A stretch of 64,000 bases of DNA. Source: CAWFGW01 sp963849955. Its GTDB lineage: Bacteria > Bacteroidota > Bacteroidia > Cytophagales > JAAEPT01. The position numbers and the translations under genes are program-made. Of this stretch, positions 1 through 8,354 are shown piece after piece. The notes under the pieces are model-generated. The model was not told where the DNA came from. It ran no database searches and worked only from the letters and a program-made list of their open reading frames with translations. Where the stretch lies: assembly GCA_963849955.1 (NCBI GenBank), contig CAWKJU010000001.1, positions 62,001 to 126,000 on the forward strand, in the 5' to 3' direction. Numbering within the stretch: position 1 is the first letter of the stretch; every line of letters starts with the position of its first letter.

Positions 1-112
1 GATAAATGATGAGGCACAATGCTGAAAAGGCGCTGAGTTGTGAAAATAAGTGCAGTATTCCCAGTACTTTATCTTTACTGTCATACAAGAATCTGTATAT
101 GCGCTCTCTCAT
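1..112 (-). CDS. N-terminal fragment of a membrane protein, possibly TrkH/KtrB-type K+ transporter (runs off the window)
   Basis: An open frame begins with ATG at 112 on the minus strand and leaves the window at base 1 without a stop. The readable product starts MRERIYRFLYDSKDKVLG and continues into a hydrophobic stretch, as expected for a cytoplasmic N-terminus followed by a first membrane helix. It starts 4 nt after the stop of the heptose kinase gene, so it is very likely in the same transcript. A short basic N-terminus with a YDSK-like motif before the first helix resembles Bacteroidota TrkH-family potassium transporters, but only 37 residues are visible. The family call is therefore an inference. 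Confidence 0.45.
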   Translation of the reverse strand, partial: MRERIYRFLYDSKDKVLGILHLFSQLSAFSALCLIIY

Positions 113-116
113 GTTG

Positions 117-1109
117 CTAATCTAGCAATTTTCTGATTGCCTCTTCCTTCAATCGTGCTTTATTCACTGGTACTACACCAATGTGTTCACAAACTAATCC
201 ACCAGCTAAGTTGCTTAGTTTTGCTAAAAAGGGCATGCTTGTCTGTTTTGCTAGACAAAGTGCTGCGACACTTACAACGGTATCCCCAGCTCCTGACACA
301 TCTGTAATGTCACGTTTGTGGGCTGGGCTAAATACATTTTGTTCCCCATCACCAATGTAAACACCTTCTTCTGAAAGTGTGACTAGTGCCGAGGTCATGT
401 TTATTTCTTTTTTCAATTTTATGACAGCTATTCGAATGCCTTCTTGGTCACTTTTTTTCACTTCAATATTTAATCCTTCGGTTAGCTCTTTCAGGTTAGG
501 TTTAAATATTGTCACGTCTTTATAAGCTAAAAAATTTTTCTTTTTGGGGTCTACAATAGTGGGGGTATTTTCTTCTTTAGCTATTTTAATGAAATTACGA
601 ATGTTTTTTTCGGTCAGAACACCTTTGTTGTAATCCTGAAATAAAACGACATCGACTTCATTGATCAGTAACTTGAATTTATCTAGAAGACTAGTAAGTT
701 CTATATCGTTGGCATCGTGTGTATCTTCAGTGTCTACACGAAGTAACTGTTGTGATGAAGCAATGATACGATGTTTAACAGTAGTTTTTCTCGATGAACT
801 AATGACTACGCCTTCTGCTGAGAGCTTGTTTTCTTTTAATAAATCAAAAAACTCAGTTCCCTCTACATCATCTCCAACAAGAGTACATAAAAAGGGTGTG
901 GCACCCATAGCTTGTAAATTCAACGCTACGTTTGCCGCACCACCTAGTCTTTTTTCTCTGTTTTTGACATTTACTATCGGCACTGGAGCCTCAGGAGAGA
1001 TACGTGTAGTTGTACCCCATAAATAGGAGTCTAACATTACATCACCTACGACTAATACTTTAAGTGAATTAAAATCCTCAAAGAGTGCTTCGATAGCAGT
1101 TGCTGTCAT
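117..1109 (-). CDS. rfaE1: PfkB-family D-glycero-beta-D-manno-heptose-7-phosphate kinase (RfaE1/HldE kinase domain)
   Basis: The product of 330 residues matches the length of the stand-alone RfaE domain I, a ribokinase-fold enzyme that phosphorylates heptose 7-phosphate at C1 on the way to ADP-heptose for lipopolysaccharide core. The N-terminus carries the sugar-kinase start VVGDVMLDSYLWG, followed by the glycine-rich LGGAANVALNLQAMGA segment. The C-terminal ATP/anion-hole motif DVSGAGDTVVS contains the catalytic Asp. There is no C-terminal adenylyltransferase domain, so that step must be encoded elsewhere. The start codon overlaps the stop of the aminotransferase gene by one base and the stop lies 4 nt before the next gene, indicating a three-gene transcript. 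Other PfkB substrates cannot be excluded, but the N-terminal pattern is RfaE-like. Confidence 0.85.
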   Translation of the reverse strand: MTATAIEALFEDFNSLKVLVVGDVMLDSYLWGTTTRISPEAPVPIVNVKNREKRLGGAANVALNLQAMGATPFLCTLVGDDVEGTEFFDLLKENKLSAEGVVISSSRKTTVKHRIIASSQQLLRVDTEDTHDANDIELTSLLDKFKLLINEVDVVLFQDYNKGVLTEKNIRNFIKIAKEENTPTIVDPKKKNFLAYKDVTIFKPNLKELTEGLNIEVKKSDQEGIRIAVIKLKKEINMTSALVTLSEEGVYIGDGEQNVFSPAHKRDITDVSGAGDTVVSVAALCLAKQTSMPFLAKLSNLAGGLVCEHIGVVPVNKARLKEEAIRKLLD

Positions 1110-2326
1110 TATGCTAATTTACCTAACCATTCGGTTAATCGTGTCGCAGCTTCTTTTAAATTTTCATCAGAAGTAGCGTAAGAAAAACGTAAGTTTTTAG
1201 GTGCTCCAAAAGCTTCTCCAGCAACACTTGATACATGAGCGGAGTTTAATAAATACAAACTCAAATCCATTGAGTCTTTAATTACAGTACCGTCAGGAGC
1301 CTTTTTGCCATAATAAGAACTTACATCAGGGAATAAGTAGAAAGCACCTTCTGGTGTAGCTACGTCTATTCCTGGAATTTCTTTTAATAATGAAATCAAT
1401 AAGTCTCTTCTTCTTAAGAAAGCTTCACCCATTTCATTTATTGCCTTCGTCATGTTTGTGTAATCTTCTAGCGCAGTTACACACGCATGTTGCGTAATTG
1501 AGTTGGTTCCAGATGTTACTTGACCTTGAATTTTGTCTGTAGCTTTTGCCAACCATTGTGGTGCACAGATGTACCCAACTCTCCAACCCGTCATCGCAAA
1601 TCCTTTTGAAAAACCATTGATAGTGATTGTTCTGTCTTTAGCGCCTTCTAATGAACCCATAGAAGTGTGTTTTCCAACGTAGTTGATGTATTCGTAGATT
1701 TCGTCAGCCATGAACATCACGTGTTCAGGAACTGCTTTAATCATAGCTTTTAACTCTTCTTCAGAGAATAATGCACCAGCAGGGTTACTTGGTGATGAGT
1801 AGAGAACAGCCTTTGTTTTTTCATTACATGCTGCACCAATTTGATCCGCTGTTGGTTTAAATCCTGTGTCAATATCACCACTTACAATTACTGGAATACC
1901 TCCAGCAAATTTCACTACATCAGCATAGCTAACCCAGTATGGACCTAAAATCACAACTTCGTCACCTGGATTTACTAAGGCTAATATTACGTTTGCGATG
2001 GATTGTTTAGCACCCGTTGAAACAACAATTTGGTTAGCTACAGCATCTATATTATTGTCGCGCTTTAACTTAGTTACGATCGCATTTTTTAATGCTGGAA
2101 TACCTGGTACTGGTGTATATTGGTGATATCCATCGTCTATGGCTTTCTTGGCAGCATCACAGATATAAGAAGGTGTTTTAAAATCAGGTTCTCCAACACT
2201 TAAGTTGATAACCTTTACACCTTTCCCCGCTAATTCTCTTGCAGCTTGAGCCATCGCAAGTGTTGCTGACTCTTCCATGTTTACGACTCTATCCGATAGA
2301 GGTAAAGTTTCTGTTAAAGCACTCAT
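1109..2326 (-). CDS. aspC: Class I/II PLP-dependent aminotransferase (aspartate aminotransferase type)
   Basis: This 405-residue protein has the fold-type I aminotransferase layout. It shows NLSVGEPDF near residue 45, the SSPSNPAG substrate/PLP segment, the ADEIYEYINY Asp/Tyr cofactor motif, the PLP-lysine motif FSKGFAMTGWRVGY, and the C-terminal LRFSYATSDENL with the carboxylate-binding Arg. The family transfers amino groups between aspartate/glutamate and 2-oxo acids in the cytoplasm. The motifs fit the Ib subgroup of aspartate (or aspartate/prephenate) aminotransferases; substrate range cannot be told from sequence. It is first in a unit with the heptose kinase, with a 1-nt overlap. About 100 nt of AT-rich DNA upstream separates it from the glycosyltransferase gene and presumably holds the promoter. 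Confidence 0.9.
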   Translation of the reverse strand: MSALTETLPLSDRVVNMEESATLAMAQAARELAGKGVKVINLSVGEPDFKTPSYICDAAKKAIDDGYHQYTPVPGIPALKNAIVTKLKRDNNIDAVANQIVVSTGAKQSIANVILALVNPGDEVVILGPYWVSYADVVKFAGGIPVIVSGDIDTGFKPTADQIGAACNEKTKAVLYSSPSNPAGALFSEEELKAMIKAVPEHVMFMADEIYEYINYVGKHTSMGSLEGAKDRTITINGFSKGFAMTGWRVGYICAPQWLAKATDKIQGQVTSGTNSITQHACVTALEDYTNMTKAINEMGEAFLRRRDLLISLLKEIPGIDVATPEGAFYLFPDVSSYYGKKAPDGTVIKDSMDLSLYLLNSAHVSSVAGEAFGAPKNLRFSYATSDENLKEAATRLTEWLGKLA

Positions 2327-2429
2327 GTTATATAATTATTGATTCAATTAAAATGGTCGCAAAGCTACAAATTTCGATGTGTAATTTCTAAATCAACGGA
2401 GTGTTTTTAAAAAAAGTGATTATAAAATC

Positions 2430-4382
2430 TTAACTCCCTAACTTGCTGATAGACTTTAGAATAATTTCGATGTCAGCAGCTACACTATATTCCTTCGCAT
2501 AAATAGTGTCGAGGCGTTTTATGGTGTTTTCATCTAAATGATTAGTCAGCATATTTGTTGAAGGAGTTAACACTCCTTTTTTCATTTTTGGCAGATGAAC
2601 ATGGTTATGCTCGGAAAAACCCACCCACGATAAGGCACCAAATAAAACCTTAAATGCATTTTTGATGAAATTAACTGGATTTTTTATCACGAAAATTAAT
2701 ATTGGTGATAGCGTTAAACAGATCAAGCTTACGCAGATGTCAAAGACACGTTTGTTACGGATATTATTTTTTAAAATGATGTTTAATTTTATTTCTACAG
2801 TATAAAAATCACCAGGGCGATTTTTCGAATTGCTTCCTATCACGTAATTACTCTCGTCAGGAACAATCTTATAGTCTAAATAGCGTTTGTCGATATTGAC
2901 CATCAACTCAATAATTTGATTGGCTGAGATATCTTTAGAGCAAAAAATGATTTCATCTAACTTATAAATCTCAAGTATTTCAGAAAGTTGGTCAAGTGCG
3001 CCAAGATTATGTTCGTGTTTACCATTTTTAACCGGAGTGATAAAACCAATGACATTTACGTTCGCATGCATCTCCCGAAGCAGACCAAGGACGCGTTCGC
3101 TCTCTTGGTAATTTCCTATGAGCGCAACTCTTTTTTCTGGGTTCTTGTCAAGTGTAAAATTGTTGTATTTGATGAAATGAAAGATCAGCCGATTAACTAT
3201 CAAGATTAAACTACTACTGAATCCACCGAGTAATATAAGTGCTTTCGAGAAACGGTAACTATCAATAAAGTTAGTAAGTGCTGAAATTAAAATGGTACCA
3301 ATCAGTATGCCGCGAATAATTTTTGCGACTTTAATGGGTTTGTCATTACCTCCGCTAAAGTAATTGGATAGCAACCAAATAATAATATAGCCAGGAACGA
3401 CTATGCTCATAAATTCATCCGGGTATTTAGAAGGCGCAAACTTATGATTCGCCTCCCAATAATCCGTGAGCCATTTCATGGCTAAGTAAATAAAAGTAAT
3501 ATCTAAGAGGGTGAGTGATGCTCGTTTTACAAAACGGATACAAATATCAATACCTGCTTTAATGTAAATAGCAATATTGATAAGGAATGAAAAAAGTGCC
3601 GCTTTATTTTGAGAAAAATGCTTTCGTGCAAAGATGATCATTGCTTTGTAAAAAATAAAAACATAGTTAATAGATGTTTTCTTGGTACTTTCTCCCTTGT
3701 AATGAATGATTCGAGCTTTAGGAAAGTAATAATTTTTATACCCTCCTTTGAGTATGCGGTAGGAAAGATCGATATCTTCTCCGTACATAAAATATTCTTC
3801 GTCAAGGAGACCTACTTTTGCTAATACCGACTTACGCATAAACATGAAAGCACCTGAAAGCACTTCTATTTCATGAATTTCATTTTCATCTAAATAACCT
3901 AAGTGATACTTACCAAAAAGTTTCGATTTGGGGAAAATAGATGCGAGACCTGCCATTTTAAACAAGGCCACCTGTGGGGTTGGTAAGCCTCTTTTTGATT
4001 CTGGAAGAAAATTTCCTTTTCCATCCACCATTTTTACTCCAAGTCCACCTGCATCAGGATGTTGATCCATAAACAGGCAACATTTTTCTAAGGTGTCTTC
4101 TTCTAAAAGCGTATCTGGGTTGAGCAATAAGATGTATTCGCCTTTGGCAATGCGCATGGCTTGGTTGTTGGCCTTTGAAAACCCTACGTTTTCTTTATTG
4201 GCAATCAGTGTGACGTCAGGGAATTTTTCTTTCACCAGAGCAACTGATTTGTCAACCGAGTTGTTATCCACTACGATGATTTCTACTTCAAGATTTTTAG
4301 AAGCTGTGATTACAGACTTAATGATTTGCTCTAAAAAATAGCAAACGTTGTAATTGACAATAATGACGCTGAGTTTTTTCAA
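2430..4382 (-). CDS. GT2 glycosyltransferase fused to a membrane and sugar-phosphate-transferase-like region
   Basis: The 650-residue product has three parts. Residues 1 to about 275 are a GT-A glycosyltransferase of the rhamnosyltransferase-like GT2 type: SVIIVNYNV at the start, IVVDNNSVD, NPDTLL as the DxD-type metal motif, and SGAFMFMRKSV with EDIDLSYR as the acceptor site. Residues about 280-410 form several membrane helices. Residues about 418-520 look like the Rossmann CoA-binding-like domain found before bacterial sugar transferases (RVALIGNYQE), and the C-terminus (NKRVFDICVSLICL, WVGF, LPKMKKGVLTP) aligns with the ends of polyprenyl glycosylphosphotransferases. The central catalytic segment of that family (the KFRSM-type Asp-Glu region) is missing, so this half is probably not a transferase. 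The gene lies 6 nt after recR in a clpS-recR-GT unit. Likely role: surface glycan assembly. Confidence 0.75.
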   Translation of the reverse strand: MKKLSVIIVNYNVCYFLEQIIKSVITASKNLEVEIIVVDNNSVDKSVALVKEKFPDVTLIANKENVGFSKANNQAMRIAKGEYILLLNPDTLLEEDTLEKCCLFMDQHPDAGGLGVKMVDGKGNFLPESKRGLPTPQVALFKMAGLASIFPKSKLFGKYHLGYLDENEIHEIEVLSGAFMFMRKSVLAKVGLLDEEYFMYGEDIDLSYRILKGGYKNYYFPKARIIHYKGESTKKTSINYVFIFYKAMIIFARKHFSQNKAALFSFLINIAIYIKAGIDICIRFVKRASLTLLDITFIYLAMKWLTDYWEANHKFAPSKYPDEFMSIVVPGYIIIWLLSNYFSGGNDKPIKVAKIIRGILIGTILISALTNFIDSYRFSKALILLGGFSSSLILIVNRLIFHFIKYNNFTLDKNPEKRVALIGNYQESERVLGLLREMHANVNVIGFITPVKNGKHEHNLGALDQLSEILEIYKLDEIIFCSKDISANQIIELMVNIDKRYLDYKIVPDESNYVIGSNSKNRPGDFYTVEIKLNIILKNNIRNKRVFDICVSLICLTLSPILIFVIKNPVNFIKNAFKVLFGALSWVGFSEHNHVHLPKMKKGVLTPSTNMLTNHLDENTIKRLDTIYAKEYSVAADIEIILKSISKLGS

Positions 4383-4388
4383 GAAAAA

Positions 4389-4997
4389 TTATGAGTAGTT
4401 GTAAATTGTTCTGGAAACGATGCTTCTTCCTAAAGTAACTTCATCAGCATATTCTAACTCTCCACCTACAGGAATTCCTCTTGCGATTGTACTCGCTTTC
4501 ACGCCATAATCTTTAAGTTTTTTTGTCAAGTAAAAAGCAGTGGTGTCCCCTTCCATCGTAGGGCTCAGTGCAAAAATAATTTCTTGTATTTCACCCTGAG
4601 CAACGCGCTGGATTAAACTATCAATGTTGAGTTCAGTTGGTCCGATGCCATCCATTGGAGAAATTACGCCACCTAATACGTGGTATAAACCAAAATATTG
4701 ATTGGTGTTTTCAATGGCCAGAACATCTTTGGTATCTTCAACTAAACAAAGGATGGAGCGATCTCTTCGTGAACTAGCACATACACGACATTGCTTGCTG
4801 TCGGCAATCGAATGGCAATCATTGCAATATTGAATGTTTTGCCTTAATGTAGACAGTGAGTCTGTTAAGTTTTGGGTAAAATTAGCATCTTCTTTTAACA
4901 GGTGTAAAACCAACCGTAAAGCTGATTTTTTTCCTATACCTGGCAGTTTTGATATTTCATTGACTGCATTTTCAACTAGTTGAGAAGGGAACTCCAT
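4389..4997 (-). CDS. recR: Recombination mediator protein RecR
   Basis: This 202-residue protein has the full RecR layout: an N-terminal helix-hairpin-helix (LPGIGKKSALRLVLHLL), a four-cysteine zinc finger near residues 57-73 (CNDCHSIADSKQCRVC), a Toprim domain (ILCLVEDTKDVLAIE, then SPTMEGDTTA) and the C-terminal ARGIPVGGELEYADEVTLGRS segment. RecR works with RecO to load RecA on gapped single-stranded DNA. Length and motifs are standard. The gene starts 8 nt after clpS and is followed after 6 nt by the glycosyltransferase gene, so the three are probably cotranscribed; the grouping looks like convenience rather than a functional link. Confidence 0.97.
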   Translation of the reverse strand: MEFPSQLVENAVNEISKLPGIGKKSALRLVLHLLKEDANFTQNLTDSLSTLRQNIQYCNDCHSIADSKQCRVCASSRRDRSILCLVEDTKDVLAIENTNQYFGLYHVLGGVISPMDGIGPTELNIDSLIQRVAQGEIQEIIFALSPTMEGDTTAFYLTKKLKDYGVKASTIARGIPVGGELEYADEVTLGRSIVSRTIYNYS

Positions 4998-5005
4998 TCA
5001 GCAAA

Positions 5006-5287
5006 TTACATAACTTCAGCACTGATTCCTCGCTGACAAATCGCATTTCGTAGACTTGCAAGCTTATCAAATTCACCTGATTTTACAGCGCATTTTCCCT
5101 TGTAGTGTACTAAAAGGGTGCATTGTTCTGCTTGTTCAGGAGTATGATCACAAACATCAATTAATGTATTAATGACGTGATCAAATGTATTAACCTCATC
5201 ATTAAAAATCACTAGATTATTAATGTCAGTTGTAGTAACTTCCGTGTCTACTAGTTCTTGTGTTTCAATTTCTGGAAATAGTTGCAT
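5006..5287 (-). CDS. clpS: ATP-dependent Clp protease adaptor ClpS
   Basis: The 93-residue product contains the ClpS core: LVIFNDEVNTFDHVINTLIDVC, where the NDE/NT segment forms the N-degron pocket rim, and the later LLVHYKGKCAVKSGEFDKL stretch. The ClpS family binds the N-domain of ClpA/ClpC and delivers proteins with destabilising N-terminal residues for degradation. The N-terminal acidic extension (residues 1-25) is typical of the flexible tail that engages the unfoldase. It is the first gene of a minus-strand unit with recR and the glycosyltransferase, and it is divergent from the symporter gene; the 120-nt gap between them must carry both promoters. Confidence 0.93.
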   Translation of the reverse strand: MQLFPEIETQELVDTEVTTTDINNLVIFNDEVNTFDHVINTLIDVCDHTPEQAEQCTLLVHYKGKCAVKSGEFDKLASLRNAICQRGISAEVM

Positions 5288-5407
5288 GGCTTTAAAACAG
5301 GTTAGTTTGGTACAAAATTAAGAATTTTTAATCAATTTTGATTGATAATTCATGATTTGATTTGCGATAGACAACTCATTATGAATTAGTTTATTAAAAT
5401 AGCTACG

Positions 5408-6886
5408 ATGAATCCATTTCTAATAATCACTTTAATAACAGTTTATTTCGCTGTTCTGTTTTCAATTTCTTATTTCACCAGTAAAAATTCTGATGACGAG
5501 TCTTTTTTTACAGGAAACAAACAATCGCCTTGGTACTTGGTGGCTTTTGGTATGATTGGCGCCTCACTTTCAGGAGTAACCTTCATCTCAATTCCAGGTA
5601 CAGTAGCTGGCAGCAGTTTTGGATACATGCAAATGGTGTTAGGGTATTTAGTAGGATATGCCATTATCGCCTTAGTGTTAATGCCTCTGTATTATCGCCT
5701 CCAGCTCACTTCTATTTATAGTTTTTTGGAAGAGCGCTTTGGAAGAAACACACAGTTAGTAGGGGCAGGGTTCTTCTTGCTTTCACGTGTGGTAGGAGCT
5801 TCACTTCGAATGTATTTAGTGGTGTTGGTTTTACAACATTTTGTGTTTGAACCTATGGGCGTACATTATTCGATAACTATTTTTATTTCTTTAGCTTTAA
5901 TTTGGGTATATACTTTTAAAAGTGGCATTAAAACGATTGTATGGACAGATTCTTTACAGACTTTTTTTATGTTACTTTCTTTAGGGATTTCTATCTATGT
6001 AATAGGAGATTCTTTTGAATGGTCTTTTTTTGAAAGCATCAACGAAGTGACAAAAAGTAGTTATTCAAAAGTGTTTTTCTTTGATGATATTTTGGGGAAA
6101 GGACATTTTTTGAAACAGTTTTTTGGTGGTGCTATTATCGCTGTAGCTATGACGGGACTTGATCAGGATATGATGCAAAAAAACTTGACCTGCCCCAACA
6201 TAAAAGATGCTCAAAAAAATGTATTAGGGTTTAGCGTGGTATTAGTGTTGGTTAATTTTTTGTTTCTTGTTTTAGGTGCTTTGTTATTCCTTTATTCAGA
6301 TGCAAATGGTATCTCCATCCCTACGCGAATGGTGGATGGTGTTGAGAAAACCGCTACTGATTTGTTGTTTCCAGTGTTGGCCATTGAACACTTAGGTACT
6401 TTCTGTGGGGTGACCTTTTTAATTGGTTTAATAGCTGCCGCTTATTCGAGTGCTGATTCTGCATTGACTGCATTGACTACGAGTTTCTGCTATGATTTTT
6501 TAAAGTTAGATAAGCGAAAAGGAAATTTCCCGAAGGGGATGAGAAACTATGTGCACATTGGATTTACTGGTTTGCTGTTTATTGTCATTGTCCTTTTTTA
6601 TAAAAGTAACGATACCTCCACTATCAATAAACTCTTTACGTGGGCAGGATATACTTACGGCCCCTTGTTAGGCTTGTTCTTTTTCGGAATCATCAGTAAA
6701 GCGCAACCAAAAGATAGTTTGATTCCCTTGGTTTGTATTATTGCTCCTGTATTGTCGTATGTTCTAGATCAAAATTCAGTAGCTTGGTTTGGTGGTTACC
6801 AGTTTGGTTTTGAGTTGTTGTTGGTGAATGGAGTATTGACTTATTTGGGGTTGGGGTTGCTTCCAAAAAGACAGGGCTTTCATTAA
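5408..6886 (+). CDS. Sodium:solute symporter family transporter
   Basis: This 492-residue polytopic membrane protein has about 13 predicted helices and begins directly with a hydrophobic helix (MNPFLIITLITVYFAVLF). SSS-family signatures include FFTGNKQSPWYLVAFGMIGASLSGVTFISIPG in helix 2, the GYAIIALVLMPLYY region, and the AAAYSSADSALTALTTSF segment that corresponds to the Na+-site helix 8. The family couples Na+ entry to uptake of sugars, amino acids, carboxylates or other small molecules; the substrate cannot be assigned. It is a single-gene unit divergent from clpS and followed after 53 nt by a small membrane protein that may be cotranscribed. Confidence 0.88.
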   Translation: MNPFLIITLITVYFAVLFSISYFTSKNSDDESFFTGNKQSPWYLVAFGMIGASLSGVTFISIPGTVAGSSFGYMQMVLGYLVGYAIIALVLMPLYYRLQLTSIYSFLEERFGRNTQLVGAGFFLLSRVVGASLRMYLVVLVLQHFVFEPMGVHYSITIFISLALIWVYTFKSGIKTIVWTDSLQTFFMLLSLGISIYVIGDSFEWSFFESINEVTKSSYSKVFFFDDILGKGHFLKQFFGGAIIAVAMTGLDQDMMQKNLTCPNIKDAQKNVLGFSVVLVLVNFLFLVLGALLFLYSDANGISIPTRMVDGVEKTATDLLFPVLAIEHLGTFCGVTFLIGLIAAAYSSADSALTALTTSFCYDFLKLDKRKGNFPKGMRNYVHIGFTGLLFIVIVLFYKSNDTSTINKLFTWAGYTYGPLLGLFFFGIISKAQPKDSLIPLVCIIAPVLSYVLDQNSVAWFGGYQFGFELLLVNGVLTYLGLGLLPKRQGFH

Positions 6887-6939
6887 TGTAATAGGTTTTA
6901 ATTAGAAATAACTTCCTTTTCATTTGTTTGTTTTTATAA

Positions 6940-7245
6940 ATGAAACCATATATTTTCTATATAGTTATTGTGGTTCTTATCATATTAATTCCATTTTGTG
7001 GGATTGGTTTATTAGGAACGATGGTAACTGAAAAGTATCAAATAGAACATGCGAGGATGTTTGTGGAAATGGATGAAGATATTCAGCCATATGAACTAAC
7101 TAAACAAGAATTAGATAAGATTGATAAACTAGAAAAAGAAGTTCACTTAACTCAAAGTATTTTAGTAGGAGTAGTTCTTATGGCCTTTTTCAGTATTCTT
7201 GTCTTGTTTTTGCAACGCAAAAAAATAATAAAAGCTAATTCTTAA
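6940..7245 (+). CDS. Small two-helix membrane protein, unknown function
   Basis: The 101-residue product has a hydrophobic N-terminal helix (about residues 4-30), a charged soluble middle (about 31-70, rich in Glu, Lys and Asp) and a second helix (about 71-93) followed by a basic tail. This suggests both ends in the cytoplasm and a short acidic loop outside. I recognise no family. It lies 53 nt after the symporter on the same strand and is followed by a short AT-rich gap before convergent genes. Codon use resembles the neighbours, so I take it as a real gene, with moderate confidence because it is small. Confidence 0.6.
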   Translation: MKPYIFYIVIVVLIILIPFCGIGLLGTMVTEKYQIEHARMFVEMDEDIQPYELTKQELDKIDKLEKEVHLTQSILVGVVLMAFFSILVLFLQRKKIIKANS

Positions 7246-7312
7246 GTTTTTCATTTAATGATAGATAGCAACATTTATAAGCCCGAGTTAGTGTCCTACT
7301 AACGTCTTTAAG

Positions 7313-7651
7313 TCACATCAATTCTTTCCTTGGTTCCCAAAACAATTCTTTAAAATCGATCACTTGGTCATCTTTAACACGAATACCTTCTGCTTCCAGG
7401 CGTTCTTGCATTGTGGTAGGAGTTGGGAAGTGAAATTTGCCAGTTAATAAACCTTGTCTGTTGACCACACGATGAGCAGGAATGGAGTCATCACCATGAG
7501 CGGCATTCATGGCCCAGCCCACCATTCGAGCTGAGCTTTTTAATCCCAAATATTCACCAATAGCACCATAAGAAGTCACCCGACCGTGTGGAATTAACTT
7601 AGCTACTTCGTGCACGTCATGAAAAAAGTTCTCTTTGTCTATCTTAGGCAT
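7313..7651 (-). CDS. Alkyltransferase-like protein (MGMT family, active-site Cys replaced by Ala)
   Basis: This 112-residue protein is the DNA-binding/active-site domain of O6-alkylguanine-DNA alkyltransferases without the N-terminal domain. Family features are the IPHGRVTSYGAIGEYLG wedge, ARMVGWAMNAAH with the arginine finger, and the active-site motif, which here reads PAHRVV (residues 58-63) instead of PCHRV. With Ala59 in place of the acceptor cysteine it cannot transfer alkyl groups to itself. Alkyltransferase-like (ATL) proteins with such changes bind O6-alkylguanine and hand it to nucleotide-excision repair. The start overlaps the end of the pseudouridine synthase gene by 8 nt, so it is the last gene of a five-gene minus-strand run. 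The fold call is firm; the repair role is inferred from the family. Confidence 0.88.
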   Translation of the reverse strand: MPKIDKENFFHDVHEVAKLIPHGRVTSYGAIGEYLGLKSSARMVGWAMNAAHGDDSIPAHRVVNRQGLLTGKFHFPTPTTMQERLEAEGIRVKDDQVIDFKELFWEPRKELM

Positions 7652-8354
7652 TTTTGCGCAGCTGTTTTACAAGTACTTCAAAATCCTTCGGGTATGTCGC
7701 ATCTGCGTTAATGGTCTTCCCGTTTAAATCGGTAAATTGAATCGAGCGAGAGTGTAGAGCTACTCGTTTAATTAGCGGTTGTTCCTCTTGGTCTTTCTTA
7801 AGGTTAAATTTCTTTTTTATGTCGGATAAAAAAATGTCTTTTCCTCCGTACATGGTATCATTGACGATGGAAGCCTGAATGTAGGCTAAGTGGACACGGA
7901 TTTGATGAGTTCTTCCAGTAATAGGCTTACAATAAAACAAGGTATGGTGTTTAAATACTTCGCCCGTTTTAATTCGAGTTTCTGCTACCTTGCCCTCACG
8001 ATCAACCCGTACAATGCCTTTTCCTGAGATAGAAAGTGAAACATCAACTTTTAATCCATCATAGTCGTGAATCCCATGCGAAATGGCATGATACACTTTT
8101 TCTACTTCTCTTTTTTCAAACTGAATAGCCAGGTTTCGATAAGCATCTGCGTTTTTAGAGAACACCAAAATACCCGAGGTCTCTTTGTCAAGGCGGTGGC
8201 ATACTTGCACATCCTCATTATAAGCTTTGGCTGCTGAGAGCATGTTTGTGGGATCCATTCGGTCTTCCAAAGTGGAGACAAATGGAGGTTTATTTACAAT
8301 CAGATATTGTTCATCTTCATGTATTATTAGCGACTCAAACTTCATCTTCATCAT
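7644..8354 (-). CDS. RluA-family pseudouridine synthase
   Basis: The 236-residue product shows the RluA-type catalytic motif CHRLDKETSGILVFSKN with the nucleophilic Asp56, a preceding LIVNKPPFVSTLEDR strand, and the GRTHQIRVHLAYI motif near residue 165, followed by NDTMYGG. These enzymes convert specific uridines of rRNA or tRNA to pseudouridine. There is no N-terminal S4 domain, as in the shorter RluA/TruC-like members. The target RNA cannot be predicted. The start lies inside the 3' end of the histidine kinase gene (20-nt overlap) and its end overlaps the ATL gene by 8 nt, so translation of the three is probably coupled. Confidence 0.92.
   Translation of the reverse strand: MMKMKFESLIIHEDEQYLIVNKPPFVSTLEDRMDPTNMLSAAKAYNEDVQVCHRLDKETSGILVFSKNADAYRNLAIQFEKREVEKVYHAISHGIHDYDGLKVDVSLSISGKGIVRVDREGKVAETRIKTGEVFKHHTLFYCKPITGRTHQIRVHLAYIQASIVNDTMYGGKDIFLSDIKKKFNLKKDQEEQPLIKRVALHSRSIQFTDLNGKTINADATYPKDFEVLVKQLRKNA

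Noticed and set aside
661..1026. Plus-strand open frame of 121 codons inside the heptose kinase gene
   Set aside because: It is a shadow of a well-supported minus-strand gene and has no recognisable motif; the same applies to the many other frames lying within real genes.
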